This document shows, in pieces, positions 7,616-16,408 of a stretch of 64,000 nt of DNA (its first letter is position 1; every line of letters starts with the position of its first letter). The stretch covers positions 62,001 to 126,000 of the forward strand of contig JANNZM010000057.1 in assembly GCA_031410595.1 (NCBI GenBank). Direction: 5' to 3'. The position numbers and the translations under genes were made by a program. The notes under the pieces were generated by a model. The model saw only the letters and a program-made list of their open reading frames with translations. It ran no database searches and was not told the DNA's origin. Source of the stretch: JANMCE01 sp031410595 (GTDB lineage Bacteria; Actinomycetota; Acidimicrobiia; Acidimicrobiales; Ilumatobacteraceae).

Positions 7616-9535
7616 TCAGGCCCGGAGCGTCGTGCCGCTGGTGGACGGACCCGACGTCGGCGACGGCTGACTCGTCGAAGTGTCGACAGCGGTCGTTCCC
7701 GGTGCGGGAGGGTTCTTCGACGGATCGCCTGCGGGTACCACCGGCTGCTCGTTGCCGCGACCGACGACCGCGTTGTCACCGATAGCCAGATCTCCGGCGG
7801 GTGCCGTGACCTCCACCAGCCCTTGGGCGGCGAGCCCGGGGACGACGTCGACAAAGCGTGTGGTAGCGCCGGTGACGATCTCGACTCGCGAGGTGCCGGA
7901 CGCCCCGATCGTCAGCGCGCTCAGAGGGATGGCGAGTACCTCACCGTTCGTCGACTTCACGGGGATCGTGAGTTTGACTGATGCGCCGACGAGGCTCGCG
8001 GGTGCGTTGTCCGGTGTGACCTCGAGATAGAACTTCTGGGGGTCCACGCCGTTGGTACCGGGCTGTTCGGAGCGGACGCTGACGATGCCCGTGGCGGTGA
8101 TGGCGAGGTCGGGTTCTTCGATGTTGACCTTGGCTCCGGTGGCCACGAGCTTGGCGTCGTTGGATGACAACGCCGCGTCGATAGACAACGCCAGGCCGCT
8201 CACCGTCATGAGCTCGGCCGTGGCGGGGTCTCCGCGTTTCACCTTCACATCGTCGACTCGGCGTGGAAGGTCCGAGAGGAACAACAACTCGTCGGCCGGG
8301 ATCTGCGTACCCGTCCGGGCAACCAGAGCTTGGTAGGCGGCCATCGCCACGGCTGCGTCGGCAGCAGCGCTGTTGGCCGCCTGGGTCAGGAGCGAGAGCT
8401 CGGGCGAACCTGCCTCGGCTCGGTTGATGGCTCGTTGCGCGCTTGCCTGGGCGCGGGCGAGATCGTCGGTGGCCGCGGCCGCGTCGCGTTCGGCTATGGC
8501 GGCCTCGTCAGCCGCTCGTTTCGTGGCAGCCGAACTATTGACCTTCACGGAGGACACGTTGCTCCGCGCGGCGGCAACATCGGCTGCTGCCACCGTGACG
8601 GCCTCGGTCGCCCTGGCGAGCACCGCCTGCAGCGCCGCAAGTTCGGCCGGCGTCGCAGGTGTGGGCGGCGACTTCAGTTGTGCTTGCGCGTCGGCCTTCG
8701 CGGCCTCGGCCGTATGGAGCGTTGCGGTCTTGGTGGCGAGCTCCGCGTTGGCAGCGGCCATGTCTCGCTCCACCGTGGACGTCATGCTTTCCATCGTCCG
8801 ACGGGCGATCACGGCCGCATCCTCTGCGTTGGGTGCTCTCGTCTGCGCTGCGGCCACTACGCCTGCCGCCGTGCTGCGGTCGGCTTCTAATTGCGACCGG
8901 GTTTGGGCTGCAGTGAGCGCAGCCTGGTACTGCGCCTGTTGTGCTTTGGTGGCGGCGTCTCTCGCGGTCGCGAGAGCCTGGCGTTGCTGCTCCGTCGGGC
9001 CGAAGGCGGTCCAGCCTGACTTCTCGTACCAGGCTGTTACCGCCGTTGCGGTGCCGGCATCGTACAAACCGTCGATCGGACCCGGATCGAATCCGAGGCG
9101 CTTCAGGGCCTCTTCGAGCTGCCGAACGTCGTCACCCGCGGTACCAAGTGTCAGATCACGAAAAGCTGGGACCGCACCCTGCAGCACGAAGACGGGCCGT
9201 TCACCCACGGCCATGGCCACCTTACCCTCATCGAGCGTGGCACCCTTCTCCGGTGCCAGGGTGACCAACCCGCTCGTAGCGGGCTTCAACGCCGAAGAGG
9301 CCAGGTTCACCTTGGTGGGTGCCCGGTGCCGAACCGTTCCCCTGGTGATGACATCGGCGGAGAGGGTCAGCCTCTGGACCGGCACAGTGATCAACGAGGC
9401 GGCGGGTGGTGCGGTCTGGGCTGCAAGCTCTGCGGGTGACTTGATGCGCGACGCGCCAAGCCAACCCAGTGCACCGCCGCCTACGGCGATCATGACCACG
9501 ATCGCGATGAGGCGTCTCGGCCGCATGTTTTTCAC
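7616..9535 (-). CDS. Periplasmic adaptor protein with peptidoglycan-binding domain
   Basis: An HlyD/MacA-type adaptor of about 639 residues. An N-terminal TM anchor (LIAIVVMIAVGGGALGWLG) is followed by a lipoyl-like region split by a PG_binding_1 domain (DDVRQLEEALKRLGFDPGPI and on), a long Ala-rich coiled coil typical of adaptor hairpins, and a beta-barrel C-terminus ending in a Pro/Thr-rich tail. I chose the GTG at 9535 because it overlaps the upstream stop as GTGA; an ATG at 9526 is an alternative. The PG domain suggests it links the exporter to the cell wall. It runs with the ATPase and permease genes. Confidence 0.85.
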   Translation of the reverse strand: MKNMRPRRLIAIVVMIAVGGGALGWLGASRIKSPAELAAQTAPPAASLITVPVQRLTLSADVITRGTVRHRAPTKVNLASSALKPATSGLVTLAPEKGATLDEGKVAMAVGERPVFVLQGAVPAFRDLTLGTAGDDVRQLEEALKRLGFDPGPIDGLYDAGTATAVTAWYEKSGWTAFGPTEQQRQALATARDAATKAQQAQYQAALTAAQTRSQLEADRSTAAGVVAAAQTRAPNAEDAAVIARRTMESMTSTVERDMAAANAELATKTATLHTAEAAKADAQAQLKSPPTPATPAELAALQAVLARATEAVTVAAADVAAARSNVSSVKVNSSAATKRAADEAAIAERDAAAATDDLARAQASAQRAINRAEAGSPELSLLTQAANSAAADAAVAMAAYQALVARTGTQIPADELLFLSDLPRRVDDVKVKRGDPATAELMTVSGLALSIDAALSSNDAKLVATGAKVNIEEPDLAITATGIVSVRSEQPGTNGVDPQKFYLEVTPDNAPASLVGASVKLTIPVKSTNGEVLAIPLSALTIGASGTSRVEIVTGATTRFVDVVPGLAAQGLVEVTAPAGDLAIGDNAVVGRGNEQPVVPAGDPSKNPPAPGTTAVDTSTSQPSPTSGPSTSGTTLRA

Positions 9536-10488
9536 CGCGTAAGCTTGGAAGCCAGGCCGGGATTCGCCTCGAAGTATGCCTTCTCTACCGCCGCGATCAC
9601 CTTTGGTTCTACCGGCAACTTGTGCTTGACCTCGCACGCCCAGTCGGCCTCCGCGGTGCGGAGCTCCTCCTGTTGCAACGCCGCCAGCGCGTTGCGGTCG
9701 AGAGTGGTGTTTTCGGGATTCGAGCCAACGATTGCCTTCAGCCCCGACTTTAGGTGTTCGTCGATCTGATCACTCGTCGAGAACTTGAATCCGGCTGCGT
9801 TGAGACACTCGCGCCACTTCTTCTCAGCCTGGACCATCTGCCGATCGGCGGTCACCCGCTTGTCGATTTCTGCCAAGGCGGATGACACCACGTTGAGCGC
9901 GTCGCCACCCCCGAACGCCTCGACCGCGGCTGACTTGTTGCATCCGCCCAGCTTGCCGAAGTCCCCCTGCACAACGGCATTGGCGAAGCTGCCGTCCTCG
10001 CTGCCGCCGTTCAGCGCCTTGTCGTAGGCCATTCGGACGGATGGGCTGAGGGCGTCTCGGGTCTTGGCGTTGGGGTTCGGATTGGCGACCGTTTTCGTGC
10101 CGAGCGGGGTGCCGTAGGTGGTCGTCAATCCGTAGCCGTACTGCTTGCGGAAGTCGTCCTCGCTCAACCCGCTGACGACGAAGCGGCCGTTGTTGACCAA
10201 TACGACCGAGGGGTCAAGCGGCACGTATTCGAAACCCTGTTTCTTCATGCACGTCGCAACCAGGCTCTCCACCTTGAGACGCTTCGCCTGCAGACTCTTC
10301 TTGTCGAGTCCGAACGCTGAATCCGAGGGAGTCGCCCCGGCCAAGGTCGTTCTGGGGCCGGTCCTGGTCGTGGCGGTGGGCGTTCCTGCCGTCGTGGTCG
10401 AACCGCAGGCTGCGACGACCATGGCAGCAAGGCACAGCGACGCGGTGCTCTTGGTTCGGGTGCTGACAAACGTGTTCGTCCTGCTCAT
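9532..10488 (-). CDS. Putative lipoprotein, first gene of the export operon
   Basis: A 318-residue protein with a lipoprotein signal: basic start, hydrophobic SLCLAAMVVAAC with the lipidation Cys, then a Thr/Gly-rich linker. The mature part is mostly helical with further Cys residues (VATCMKKQGFEY, LGGCNKS, WRECLNAAGF), a pattern common in actinobacterial secreted lipoproteins of unknown function. Its stop overlaps the adaptor start by four bases. A candidate regulator site lies 58-74 bp upstream of its ATG. Function unknown. Confidence 0.75.
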   Translation of the reverse strand: MSRTNTFVSTRTKSTASLCLAAMVVAACGSTTTAGTPTATTRTGPRTTLAGATPSDSAFGLDKKSLQAKRLKVESLVATCMKKQGFEYVPLDPSVVLVNNGRFVVSGLSEDDFRKQYGYGLTTTYGTPLGTKTVANPNPNAKTRDALSPSVRMAYDKALNGGSEDGSFANAVVQGDFGKLGGCNKSAAVEAFGGGDALNVVSSALAEIDKRVTADRQMVQAEKKWRECLNAAGFKFSTSDQIDEHLKSGLKAIVGSNPENTTLDRNALAALQQEELRTAEADWACEVKHKLPVEPKVIAAVEKAYFEANPGLASKLTR

Positions 10489-10532
10489 CGGGAAACCTCC
10501 TGAAGTCGTTCGAGAATCATCTACGAACGACA

Positions 10533-10562
10533 GTAAGGAAGGCCCGCTGAGAGCCAGCTGAG
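10533..10562 (-). promoter_or_regulatory. Candidate response-regulator site upstream of the export operon
   Basis: GCTGAG occurs at 10546-10551 and 10557-10562, 11 bp start to start, next to GTAAGGAA at 10533-10540. This matches the 5601-5630 arrangement and would let one regulator control both transcripts. It lies just beyond the end of the desaturase gene, which is also read leftward. Confidence 0.5.
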
Positions 10563-10572
10563 GAAAGGGGTT

Positions 10573-11667
10573 CTACGAAGGATCATCCCCTGAAACCGCC
10601 GGGCGACGACCCATAATGCGCAACCACCGCATGTGCGAGCGAAGCGCGGCCCACATGCTGGTGTGCTCGACGTAGGTGACCTCACGATCGACACACAACT
10701 GTCGCACGCGTCGACCCATGGCGGCGTAGGCGGTGTGGGGAACACCGGGCGCGAGGTGATGTTCGATCTGCTGATGCAGGCCGCCCATCAGCCACGCCGT
10801 AATCGGTCCGATGACCGGCGTTGCGCACTGCACGTTCGCGGTCGTGCGCAATTGATGAAGCGCAAAGTCGTCACCGCGCCGGGCGGTCTCGGGGACGGCG
10901 AACGAGGTGTTGTCGACGCAGTGGGCGACCTGGAAGAAGACGGCGAGCGCGAACCCAACCGTCCATGAGCACGCCAGGTAAAACGTGACCACTACCCACC
11001 AGCGATGGAAGAACATGGGCAGAACGAGCGCCCACGATGCGTGCAACGCCTTTCCCGCCAGGAGCATCGTGAGATCCCAGAACTTGGGTCGACGGCGCAG
11101 CGGTTGGCTTCCGATCTTGCGCGTGATCACGTTGGCGAGGTCGGAGAAAAGCGCCCACTGGACGGTGAGGAATCCGTAGAGGCCCCACATGTAGATGTGC
11201 TGATAGCGATGCCACACCTTCCACGGCTGGCCGGGCGCAAGGCGGGCGAAAGGCATCTGTTCGATGTCGGTGTCGATGCCGACGACATTGGTGTTGGCGT
11301 GATGTAAACCGTTGTGCTTTTGTCGCCACAACCATGAGCTCGCCCCCATGATGTCGGAGCTATAGCCGACGATACGGTTGACGACCTTCGACTCGCTGAA
11401 CGCTCCGTGGTTGGCGTCGTGCATGATGCAGGTGCCGGTAGCGATGACAGCGAGCACCATGATGACAGCGAGAGGAATGGCCAGCATGAGCGTGTGGGTG
11501 AGGAGTAGGCCGACGTAGCTCGTAACGCCCAGGGCACCGATGAACGCGGCCTTACCCCGCAATCGGCGTGTGGCTCGCTGGAGATCTCGCCCCGCCGGCC
11601 GAAAGGCGGCCATTTCTTCCGTGGTAAATGACCTGACCCTCGGTTTGTCCGCCGCAATCGTGCTCAT
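10573..11667 (-). CDS. Membrane fatty-acid desaturase
   Basis: A 364-residue di-iron desaturase. The three His boxes are present: HDANHG, HNGLHH (context WRQKHNGLHH) and QIEHH near the C-terminus (GGLHQQIEHHLAPGVPHTAY). QxxHH in the third box is typical of front-end/linoleoyl-CoA-type desaturases. Hydrophobic segments flank the first box and lie mid-protein. I chose the ATG at 11667 (MSTIAADKP) because residues upstream of it look non-coding. It introduces double bonds into acyl chains at the membrane; the position specificity cannot be read from sequence. Confidence 0.88.
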   Translation of the reverse strand: MSTIAADKPRVRSFTTEEMAAFRPAGRDLQRATRRLRGKAAFIGALGVTSYVGLLLTHTLMLAIPLAVIMVLAVIATGTCIMHDANHGAFSESKVVNRIVGYSSDIMGASSWLWRQKHNGLHHANTNVVGIDTDIEQMPFARLAPGQPWKVWHRYQHIYMWGLYGFLTVQWALFSDLANVITRKIGSQPLRRRPKFWDLTMLLAGKALHASWALVLPMFFHRWWVVVTFYLACSWTVGFALAVFFQVAHCVDNTSFAVPETARRGDDFALHQLRTTANVQCATPVIGPITAWLMGGLHQQIEHHLAPGVPHTAYAAMGRRVRQLCVDREVTYVEHTSMWAALRSHMRWLRIMGRRPAVSGDDPS

Positions 11668-11776
11668 CGATCGTTCCGCATTCCGTGAAGGGCGGCAGAA
11701 CAATCCGACGCACTTCGAGCCTATCTGCGCCTTGCCCGGATCGGTTGTGGGCTTCGGGCTGTTGGTGTCACCGCAG

Positions 11777-12652
11777 TCAGGGAGTCTCTACCCGGAGCAC
11801 CCAGGCGGTGCGGGCGACGCGGCGGCCGCCTTCCAACTCGCACGCAATGACCTCACCCCTGGCGACGGCCAGAACCCGCTCGACTTCATCGGCGTACGGC
11901 GGCATTGGGTTTGCCAGCCAGCGGCGCACCGAACGTCGGGCCAGGGCTATCGGTGCCGCCATGAGCGCTCTGGCATCGGTCGGGTCGATGTCGGCCGCGA
12001 GCAGCTCGAGAAGATCGGCGTCATCGCGAAGGAGTGACGCCTGCCGCGCAATCACGGCCGAGACGTCACGCCGGGCTACGTCGGCGAGTAAGGGGAGCAC
12101 GTCGTGACGAATGCGATTGCGAAGGAAACGGGCATCGTCGTTGCTCGGATCCTGGACGACCTCGAGCTCGTGCGCTCGGCACAGCGCGACCGTCTCGTGA
12201 CGCCGCAAGGGCAGGATTGGATGCCCGTTGGGGCCCATGCCGGCCAAGCCGTCCACGCCCGCCCCGCGCAACAGGTTGATGACCACCGTCTCGGCCTGAT
12301 CATCGGCGGTGTGGCCCGTCAACACGCCAGCGGGGAGCACGGCGAAGCGAGCGCTGCGAGCTCGGGCTTCCAGGTTTGGACCCGGCGCAACAACGACTGT
12401 TTCTGATCGAAAGTCTGCCCCGAATCGTGCCGCGGCCGTGGCTACCACGGAGGCCTCATCGGTCGACCCGTAGCGCAGTCCGTGATCAACGTGTACGGCG
12501 GTGACCGCACAGCCAGCAGCGCGCGTCAGGATCAACAAGGCCATGCTGTCAGCGCCGCCGGAGACCGCGCATGTCACCGCCGTGCCCGTGGGTGGAAACG
12601 TGCAGCGGGCGACCAGCGCAGCAGTCAGCTCAGACGGAGACAGCGAGGCCAA
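11777..12652 (-). CDS. tilS: tRNA(Ile)-lysidine synthase
   Basis: A 291-residue N-type ATP pyrophosphatase. The PP-loop is SGGADSMALLIL near residue 30, followed by HVDHGLR, GHTADDQAETVVINLLRG and the RxxxxPLL-type region NRIRHDVLPLL. TilS adds lysine to C34 of the AUA-reading tRNA-Ile, an essential step. The protein is short, with a reduced C-terminal domain, as in many actinobacteria. Its start overlaps the DUF2342 gene by 23 bases, a gene order common in actinobacteria. Confidence 0.92.
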   Translation of the reverse strand: MASLSPSELTAALVARCTFPPTGTAVTCAVSGGADSMALLILTRAAGCAVTAVHVDHGLRYGSTDEASVVATAAARFGADFRSETVVVAPGPNLEARARSARFAVLPAGVLTGHTADDQAETVVINLLRGAGVDGLAGMGPNGHPILPLRRHETVALCRAHELEVVQDPSNDDARFLRNRIRHDVLPLLADVARRDVSAVIARQASLLRDDADLLELLAADIDPTDARALMAAPIALARRSVRRWLANPMPPYADEVERVLAVARGEVIACELEGGRRVARTAWVLRVETP

Positions 12653-13697
12653 GTCGATCTAGCCACAGTTCGGGCCGACGGATTTCTTCCAGGCTGGGGA
12701 GATGATCGGGGTTCTCCCAACAACGGTCAACGACCCGATCACCACCGACCGCCTCGATGGCGGCGATGAACTTCTCGCCCTGCTCGTACTGGTTCATTTT
12801 CGCCTCGATGCCAGCCAGTTTCTGGACAAGTTTCACAAGCGGCGAGCCCTTGCCACGTCGTTCCTTCAGGACGCGGTCGAAGCGTTCGGCTGACGGCACG
12901 TGGCCGATGCCGGCTCGGTTCATGGTGACGTCACCGTGCCCTTCCAGTAACGCCATCAAACCACCGATGCGACCCATGGTGGCGCGCTGGGCAGGGCTGG
13001 CAAGCAGCGCCATGATGCCGCCGTCGGTGATGATCTGCTTGCGGTCGCCGCCGGGTCGCACCGCCGACTTGATGACCGAAACTAGCGTGTCGGCATCGGG
13101 CTCGACGGCACTGAGGATCTCGTGAACCAAACTGAGGAAGTGCGCCTTCATCCACGGCACGCCGGTGAACTGCGCTCGGTGCGTCACTTCGTGCAACGCC
13201 AGCCACAAACGGAATTCCGACGGTGGAAACCCGAACCGCTTCTCCAGCGCGAGCACGTTAGGCCCCACGTAATACACGCAATCTCCAGTGGCGGTGTCTC
13301 CCACCATGAGGTCGTATTGGCCCAGCACGCGCCCCGACATCCATCCGAGCATCGCGCCGACCTCGGCTCCGGCAATGGCCGCCCCGGCCGCCGCTGCGCG
13401 GGCGTTTCGACCGGAGAGCTCGGCTTCCATCTTGGCCAACAGCGGAGCAAGCAACAGCTGCATCGACGACAGGTTTGCCTTCACCCAGTCGGACCGCGAA
13501 ATGACCGTCGCGGTGGCGAGGCCGTTGGCTGAAGTCAGCCCGGTGGTGTTGGACACCAACGCTTCAGCCTGCGGGGTGAGCGTCGCGAAATCGGGTTCGA
13601 GCGAGCGGTAGTGGTACGACTGGGACCATGGTTCATGGGCGATGAACCGGCCCGCGACACGTTCTGCCAACGCCCAATCGACTGGGCTGTTGGCCAT
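12630..13697 (-). CDS. DUF2342 zinc-dependent metallopeptidase family protein
   Basis: A 355-residue protein of the actinobacterial DUF2342 family, sometimes labelled 'coenzyme F420 biosynthesis associated'. The zinc motif HEVTH is clear in the context LALHEVTHRAQFTGVPWMKAHF. Other family signatures are YVGPNVLALEKRFGFPPSEF and EGHGDVTMNRAG. No signal peptide is seen. It is the usual neighbour of tilS. Its substrate is unknown and the F420 link is only an annotation habit. Confidence 0.87.
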   Translation of the reverse strand: MANSPVDWALAERVAGRFIAHEPWSQSYHYRSLEPDFATLTPQAEALVSNTTGLTSANGLATATVISRSDWVKANLSSMQLLLAPLLAKMEAELSGRNARAAAAGAAIAGAEVGAMLGWMSGRVLGQYDLMVGDTATGDCVYYVGPNVLALEKRFGFPPSEFRLWLALHEVTHRAQFTGVPWMKAHFLSLVHEILSAVEPDADTLVSVIKSAVRPGGDRKQIITDGGIMALLASPAQRATMGRIGGLMALLEGHGDVTMNRAGIGHVPSAERFDRVLKERRGKGSPLVKLVQKLAGIEAKMNQYEQGEKFIAAIEAVGGDRVVDRCWENPDHLPSLEEIRRPELWLDRLGLAVSV

Positions 13698-13701
13698 TCG
13701 G

Positions 13702-13857
13702 CTACTTCTTCGGACCGCGGTATTGCGGGAGGACGACCTTCTTCAGGTATCCGGCGATGAGGCCGACAACGGCGCCGACCGCGCTGAGAACCAGCACAAG
13801 GCCAAGCCAGATATGCCAAGCACCGTTGGTGTGTAACCCGAGGAAAGCTCCGAACAT
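13702..13857 (-). CDS. Small membrane protein upstream of the DUF2342 gene
   Basis: A 51-residue frame starting MFGAFLGLHTNGAWHIW, with one long hydrophobic stretch (LGLVLVLSAVGAVVGLIAGYL) and a basic tail ending RGPKK. It ends five bases before the start of the DUF2342 gene in the same direction, which supports a real, co-transcribed gene. A small basic single-pass membrane protein of unknown role; no ribosome site stands out. Confidence 0.55.
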   Translation of the reverse strand: MFGAFLGLHTNGAWHIWLGLVLVLSAVGAVVGLIAGYLKKVVLPQYRGPKK

Positions 13858-13914
13858 GACGTCAGCCTAGCGAGAGAGGCACGAAAGAACGAAGGTTGCC
13901 TGGTGAGTGTGCCA

Positions 13915-14199
13915 TCAGCCCGAAAACGGCGACGGCCGGTCAAACGGGGACTGTTGGTCAAAAGGGGAGGTTTGCTCCAGGGTGAAGCACTCTTGGATGC
14001 GGGCCATGAGGCCTTCTGGCATCGTTTGTTCCCGGGCTTTTCGGGCGATCACACTCTTCAGCTCGGCATGAAAATCGAACGCTTGCAGGCAATCGGTGCA
14101 GCCATCAAGGTGCGAGGCGATGGCCGTCTGGGTACGGGGCGACAACTCTTTGGCGAGGAACAACTGCAGTTCTCGGAGGGTGTCTTCACAATCAGCCAT
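13915..14199 (-). CDS. rsrA: Mycothiol-system-type anti-sigma factor, RsrA-like
   Basis: A 94-residue zinc-binding anti-sigma factor. Cys4 (MADCED) and the HxxxCxxC motif SHLDGCTDCL match RsrA/RshA, where these residues bind zinc and form disulfides on oxidation to release SigR. The C-terminus has an unusual run of three (Q/R)SPF(D/S) repeats. The ATG at 14199 overlaps the sigma-factor stop by eight bases, so the pair is co-translated. Identity comes from the motif plus the sigma gene. Confidence 0.85.
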   Translation of the reverse strand: MADCEDTLRELQLFLAKELSPRTQTAIASHLDGCTDCLQAFDFHAELKSVIARKAREQTMPEGLMARIQECFTLEQTSPFDQQSPFDRPSPFSG

Positions 14200-14785
14200 G
14201 GTTCGCAGGCTCGGTTTCTCGGTCGGCGGGCACCAGCCCATGTTCGGTCGCGTAATCGAACAACAACTTGTGCAGCGCTTTTCTTCCCCGGTGGAGTCGG
14301 GACATCACTGTGCCAATCGGCACGTCGAGCATATCGGCGATCTCTTTGTACGAAAACTCTTCAACGTCGGCCAAGTAGACCGGGATACGGAAGGTTTCAG
14401 GGATGGCGGCCATGGCCTGTTTGACCTCATCATCGGTGATGCGCTCGAGCAGGTTGTCCTCGGCCGATCGGCCCGCGAGGGCGATCTCGAGCGAGCCGAG
14501 GTTCTTGTACATGTACATGTCCTCGACATCGGCAATGTCGTCCTGCTCGGGGCGACGCTGCTTCGATCGATAGTTGTTGATGAAGGTGTTGGTGAGGATG
14601 CGGTAGAGCCACGCCCGCAGGTTGGTGCCCTCTTCAAACGTGCGGAAGCTGCGGTAAGCCTTGAGGTATGTCTCCTGCACCAGATCCTCGGCGTCGGCGG
14701 AGTTGTAGGTCAGACGCATCGCGGCCGAGTAGAGGGCAGGCGCGTATTCCATTGCCTGCTCGACAAAACGTTGTTGGTCGGCCAC
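14192..14785 (-). CDS. sigR: ECF RNA polymerase sigma factor, SigR/SigH-like
   Basis: A 197-residue ECF sigma factor. Region 2 contains AMRLTYNSADAEDLVQETYLKAYRSF and LRAWLYRILTNTFINNYR. Region 4 contains IPETFRIPVYLADVEEFSY and VPIGTVMSRLHRGRKAL. The wording is close to the SigR/SigH thiol-stress group (LVQETYLKAYR, GTVMSRLHRGR). With the overlapping RsrA-like gene this implies a thiol-oxidative-stress regulon, which fits mycothiol-using actinobacteria. Confidence 0.92.
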   Translation of the reverse strand: MADQQRFVEQAMEYAPALYSAAMRLTYNSADAEDLVQETYLKAYRSFRTFEEGTNLRAWLYRILTNTFINNYRSKQRRPEQDDIADVEDMYMYKNLGSLEIALAGRSAEDNLLERITDDEVKQAMAAIPETFRIPVYLADVEEFSYKEIADMLDVPIGTVMSRLHRGRKALHKLLFDYATEHGLVPADRETEPANHG

Positions 14786-14869
14786 CCCGGCAGGCTACCG
14801 CAGGTGGCTCGCGGGCGATTGGCAGAAGCGAACCTCGCATTGGGTCGTGCAATCCGGCAAGGTTGTGGC

Positions 14870-15667
14870 ATGGCCGTGGCGCGTGCAAGAAGTCAAACAG
14901 TGCTGGTAAGGCGAACGTCCGCGGGGACGACCAGGCGAGTGCCCGATGAATTGGCCGTCGAAGAGCCCATGGAGATCCGGCTCGACGGGCATCGCGTGAC
15001 TACGACGATGCGGACGCCAGGTCACGACTATGAACTGGCGGTCGGCTTCTGCCACAGCGATGGATTGCTCGGGGGAGCACCGGTGGTCGGTGTGCGCTAC
15101 TGCGCCGACGGGCCGGCGATGGAGACCTATTTCAACGTTGTCACGGTCGAGACAGGTGGCCGGGCACCGGTTCCGGCTGAACGGCTCTCGACCACCACGA
15201 GTTCATGTGGACTGTGCGGTACCGACTCGCTCACTGATCTGTCTGCGCGCCTCGCGCCGCTCGCCAACACAACGGCATTTGACCTAAAAGCTCTTGCGGC
15301 CATCCCCGACAAGGTGCTGCCGTTGCAGACCCTGTTTGCCGCAACCGGCGCCGTGCACGGTGCGGCGGCCGTGGATCATCAGGGCAACGTACTGGTCGTG
15401 CGCGAAGACATCGGACGTCACAACGCGGTCGACAAGGTGGTCGGTCGCCTGCTGCTCGACGGCCAACTGCCCTCATCGTCGCTTGCGCTTTATGTGTCAG
15501 GCCGCGCCAGTTTTGAGCTGGTGCAAAAAGCGTGGGCGGCCGGTTTCAGCGCCATGATCTCGGTCAGTGCGCCATCGTCGCTGGCTGTGGAGGCCGCCCG
15601 CTCGGCCGGTCTCATGCTGGTGGGTTTTCCACGCGGCGACCGGCTGAACATTTATTCACCTGTGTAG
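14870..15667 (+). CDS. fdhD: Formate dehydrogenase accessory sulfurtransferase
   Basis: A 265-residue FdhD-family protein. The Cys pair is in TSSCGLCGTDSL, with further conserved segments VVREDIGRHNAVDKVVGRLL and VSGRASFELVQKA. FdhD passes sulfur to the molybdenum or tungsten bis-MGD cofactor of formate dehydrogenases. I chose the ATG at 14870 (MAVARARSQTV) because earlier in-frame codons run through the sigma-factor region. No formate dehydrogenase gene is in the window, so the partner is elsewhere. Confidence 0.92.
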   Translation: MAVARARSQTVLVRRTSAGTTRRVPDELAVEEPMEIRLDGHRVTTTMRTPGHDYELAVGFCHSDGLLGGAPVVGVRYCADGPAMETYFNVVTVETGGRAPVPAERLSTTTSSCGLCGTDSLTDLSARLAPLANTTAFDLKALAAIPDKVLPLQTLFAATGAVHGAAAVDHQGNVLVVREDIGRHNAVDKVVGRLLLDGQLPSSSLALYVSGRASFELVQKAWAAGFSAMISVSAPSSLAVEAARSAGLMLVGFPRGDRLNIYSPV

Positions 15668-15690
15668 AGCTGACTACGCAGGTTGGTGGG

Positions 15691-16281
15691 CTATTGGCGG
15701 ATGAGGGCCGCCACTTCGGCTCGGGCTGATTTGTCGACCCGGTACAGGCCGCGGGCGGCAGTGGTGACAGTCATGGTGCCGGGTTTTTTCACGCCTCTGA
15801 TGGCCATGCAGAAGTGCTCGGACTCAACCATCACAAAGACGCCGACCGGTTCGAGTTCGGTTTCAAGCGCAGTGGCGATCTGGCTGGTGAGCTGCTCTTG
15901 CACCTGGAGCCGTTTCGCGTATCCGTCGACCAGCCGGGCCAGCTTTGAAAGACCGGTGAAACGACCGGTCGTGCCGGGAAGGTAGGCGATGTGGGCAACG
16001 CCTCGGAACGGCAGCAGGTGATGTTCGCACATGGACGAAAATGGGATGTCGCGCACCAGCACCACCTCGTCATGGTCGATGTCAAAGGTACGGCGAAGAT
16101 GCTCGGCCGGGTTTTCGTTCATACCTTCGAGAAGCTCCGTCCACATTTCGGCCACACGGCGGGGTGTGTCCTGCAGGCCTTCACGATTGGGGTCCTCGCC
16201 GACGGCCATGAGGAGTTCTCGGACGGCGGCTTGAGCCCTGGGCAGATCAATACGCAAACTTGTTGCGGCAGTATCAGTCAC
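15691..16281 (-). CDS. folE: GTP cyclohydrolase I
   Basis: A 196-residue enzyme from the GTG at 16281 (VTDTAATSLRIDL). Zinc and catalytic residues are visible: Cys and His in MCEHHLLPFRG, and the second zinc Cys in ESEHFCMAIRGVKK. GLSKLARLVDGYAKRLQVQE is the family's substrate-pocket segment. It makes dihydroneopterin triphosphate for folate. tilS, an FtsH-like gene and folE lie within 8 kb, echoing the actinobacterial tilS-hpt-ftsH-folE order but rearranged and without hpt. Confidence 0.94.
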   Translation of the reverse strand: MTDTAATSLRIDLPRAQAAVRELLMAVGEDPNREGLQDTPRRVAEMWTELLEGMNENPAEHLRRTFDIDHDEVVLVRDIPFSSMCEHHLLPFRGVAHIAYLPGTTGRFTGLSKLARLVDGYAKRLQVQEQLTSQIATALETELEPVGVFVMVESEHFCMAIRGVKKPGTMTVTTAARGLYRVDKSARAEVAALIRQ

Positions 16282-16408
16282 AAGCGTTGGACGATACGGC
16301 CTGTTCGCGCCGTTTCCACTGTCGAAACAGATCCAAAAGTCCTGCCTGCGCCGTAATCCAGAGAAACCGTTACGATGAGGCAGGTCGTTGAGTTCGGGGA
16401 GCGGCAAT

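Noticed and set aside
8373..9542. Long Ala/Ser-rich open frame on the plus strand
   Set aside because: It is antisense to the adaptor protein's Ala-rich coiled coil, a known source of false frames in GC-rich DNA.
14096..14869. N-terminal extension of fdhD by about 258 codons
   Set aside because: It runs antisense through the sigma-factor gene and has no protein-like pattern; the FdhD family begins near 14870.
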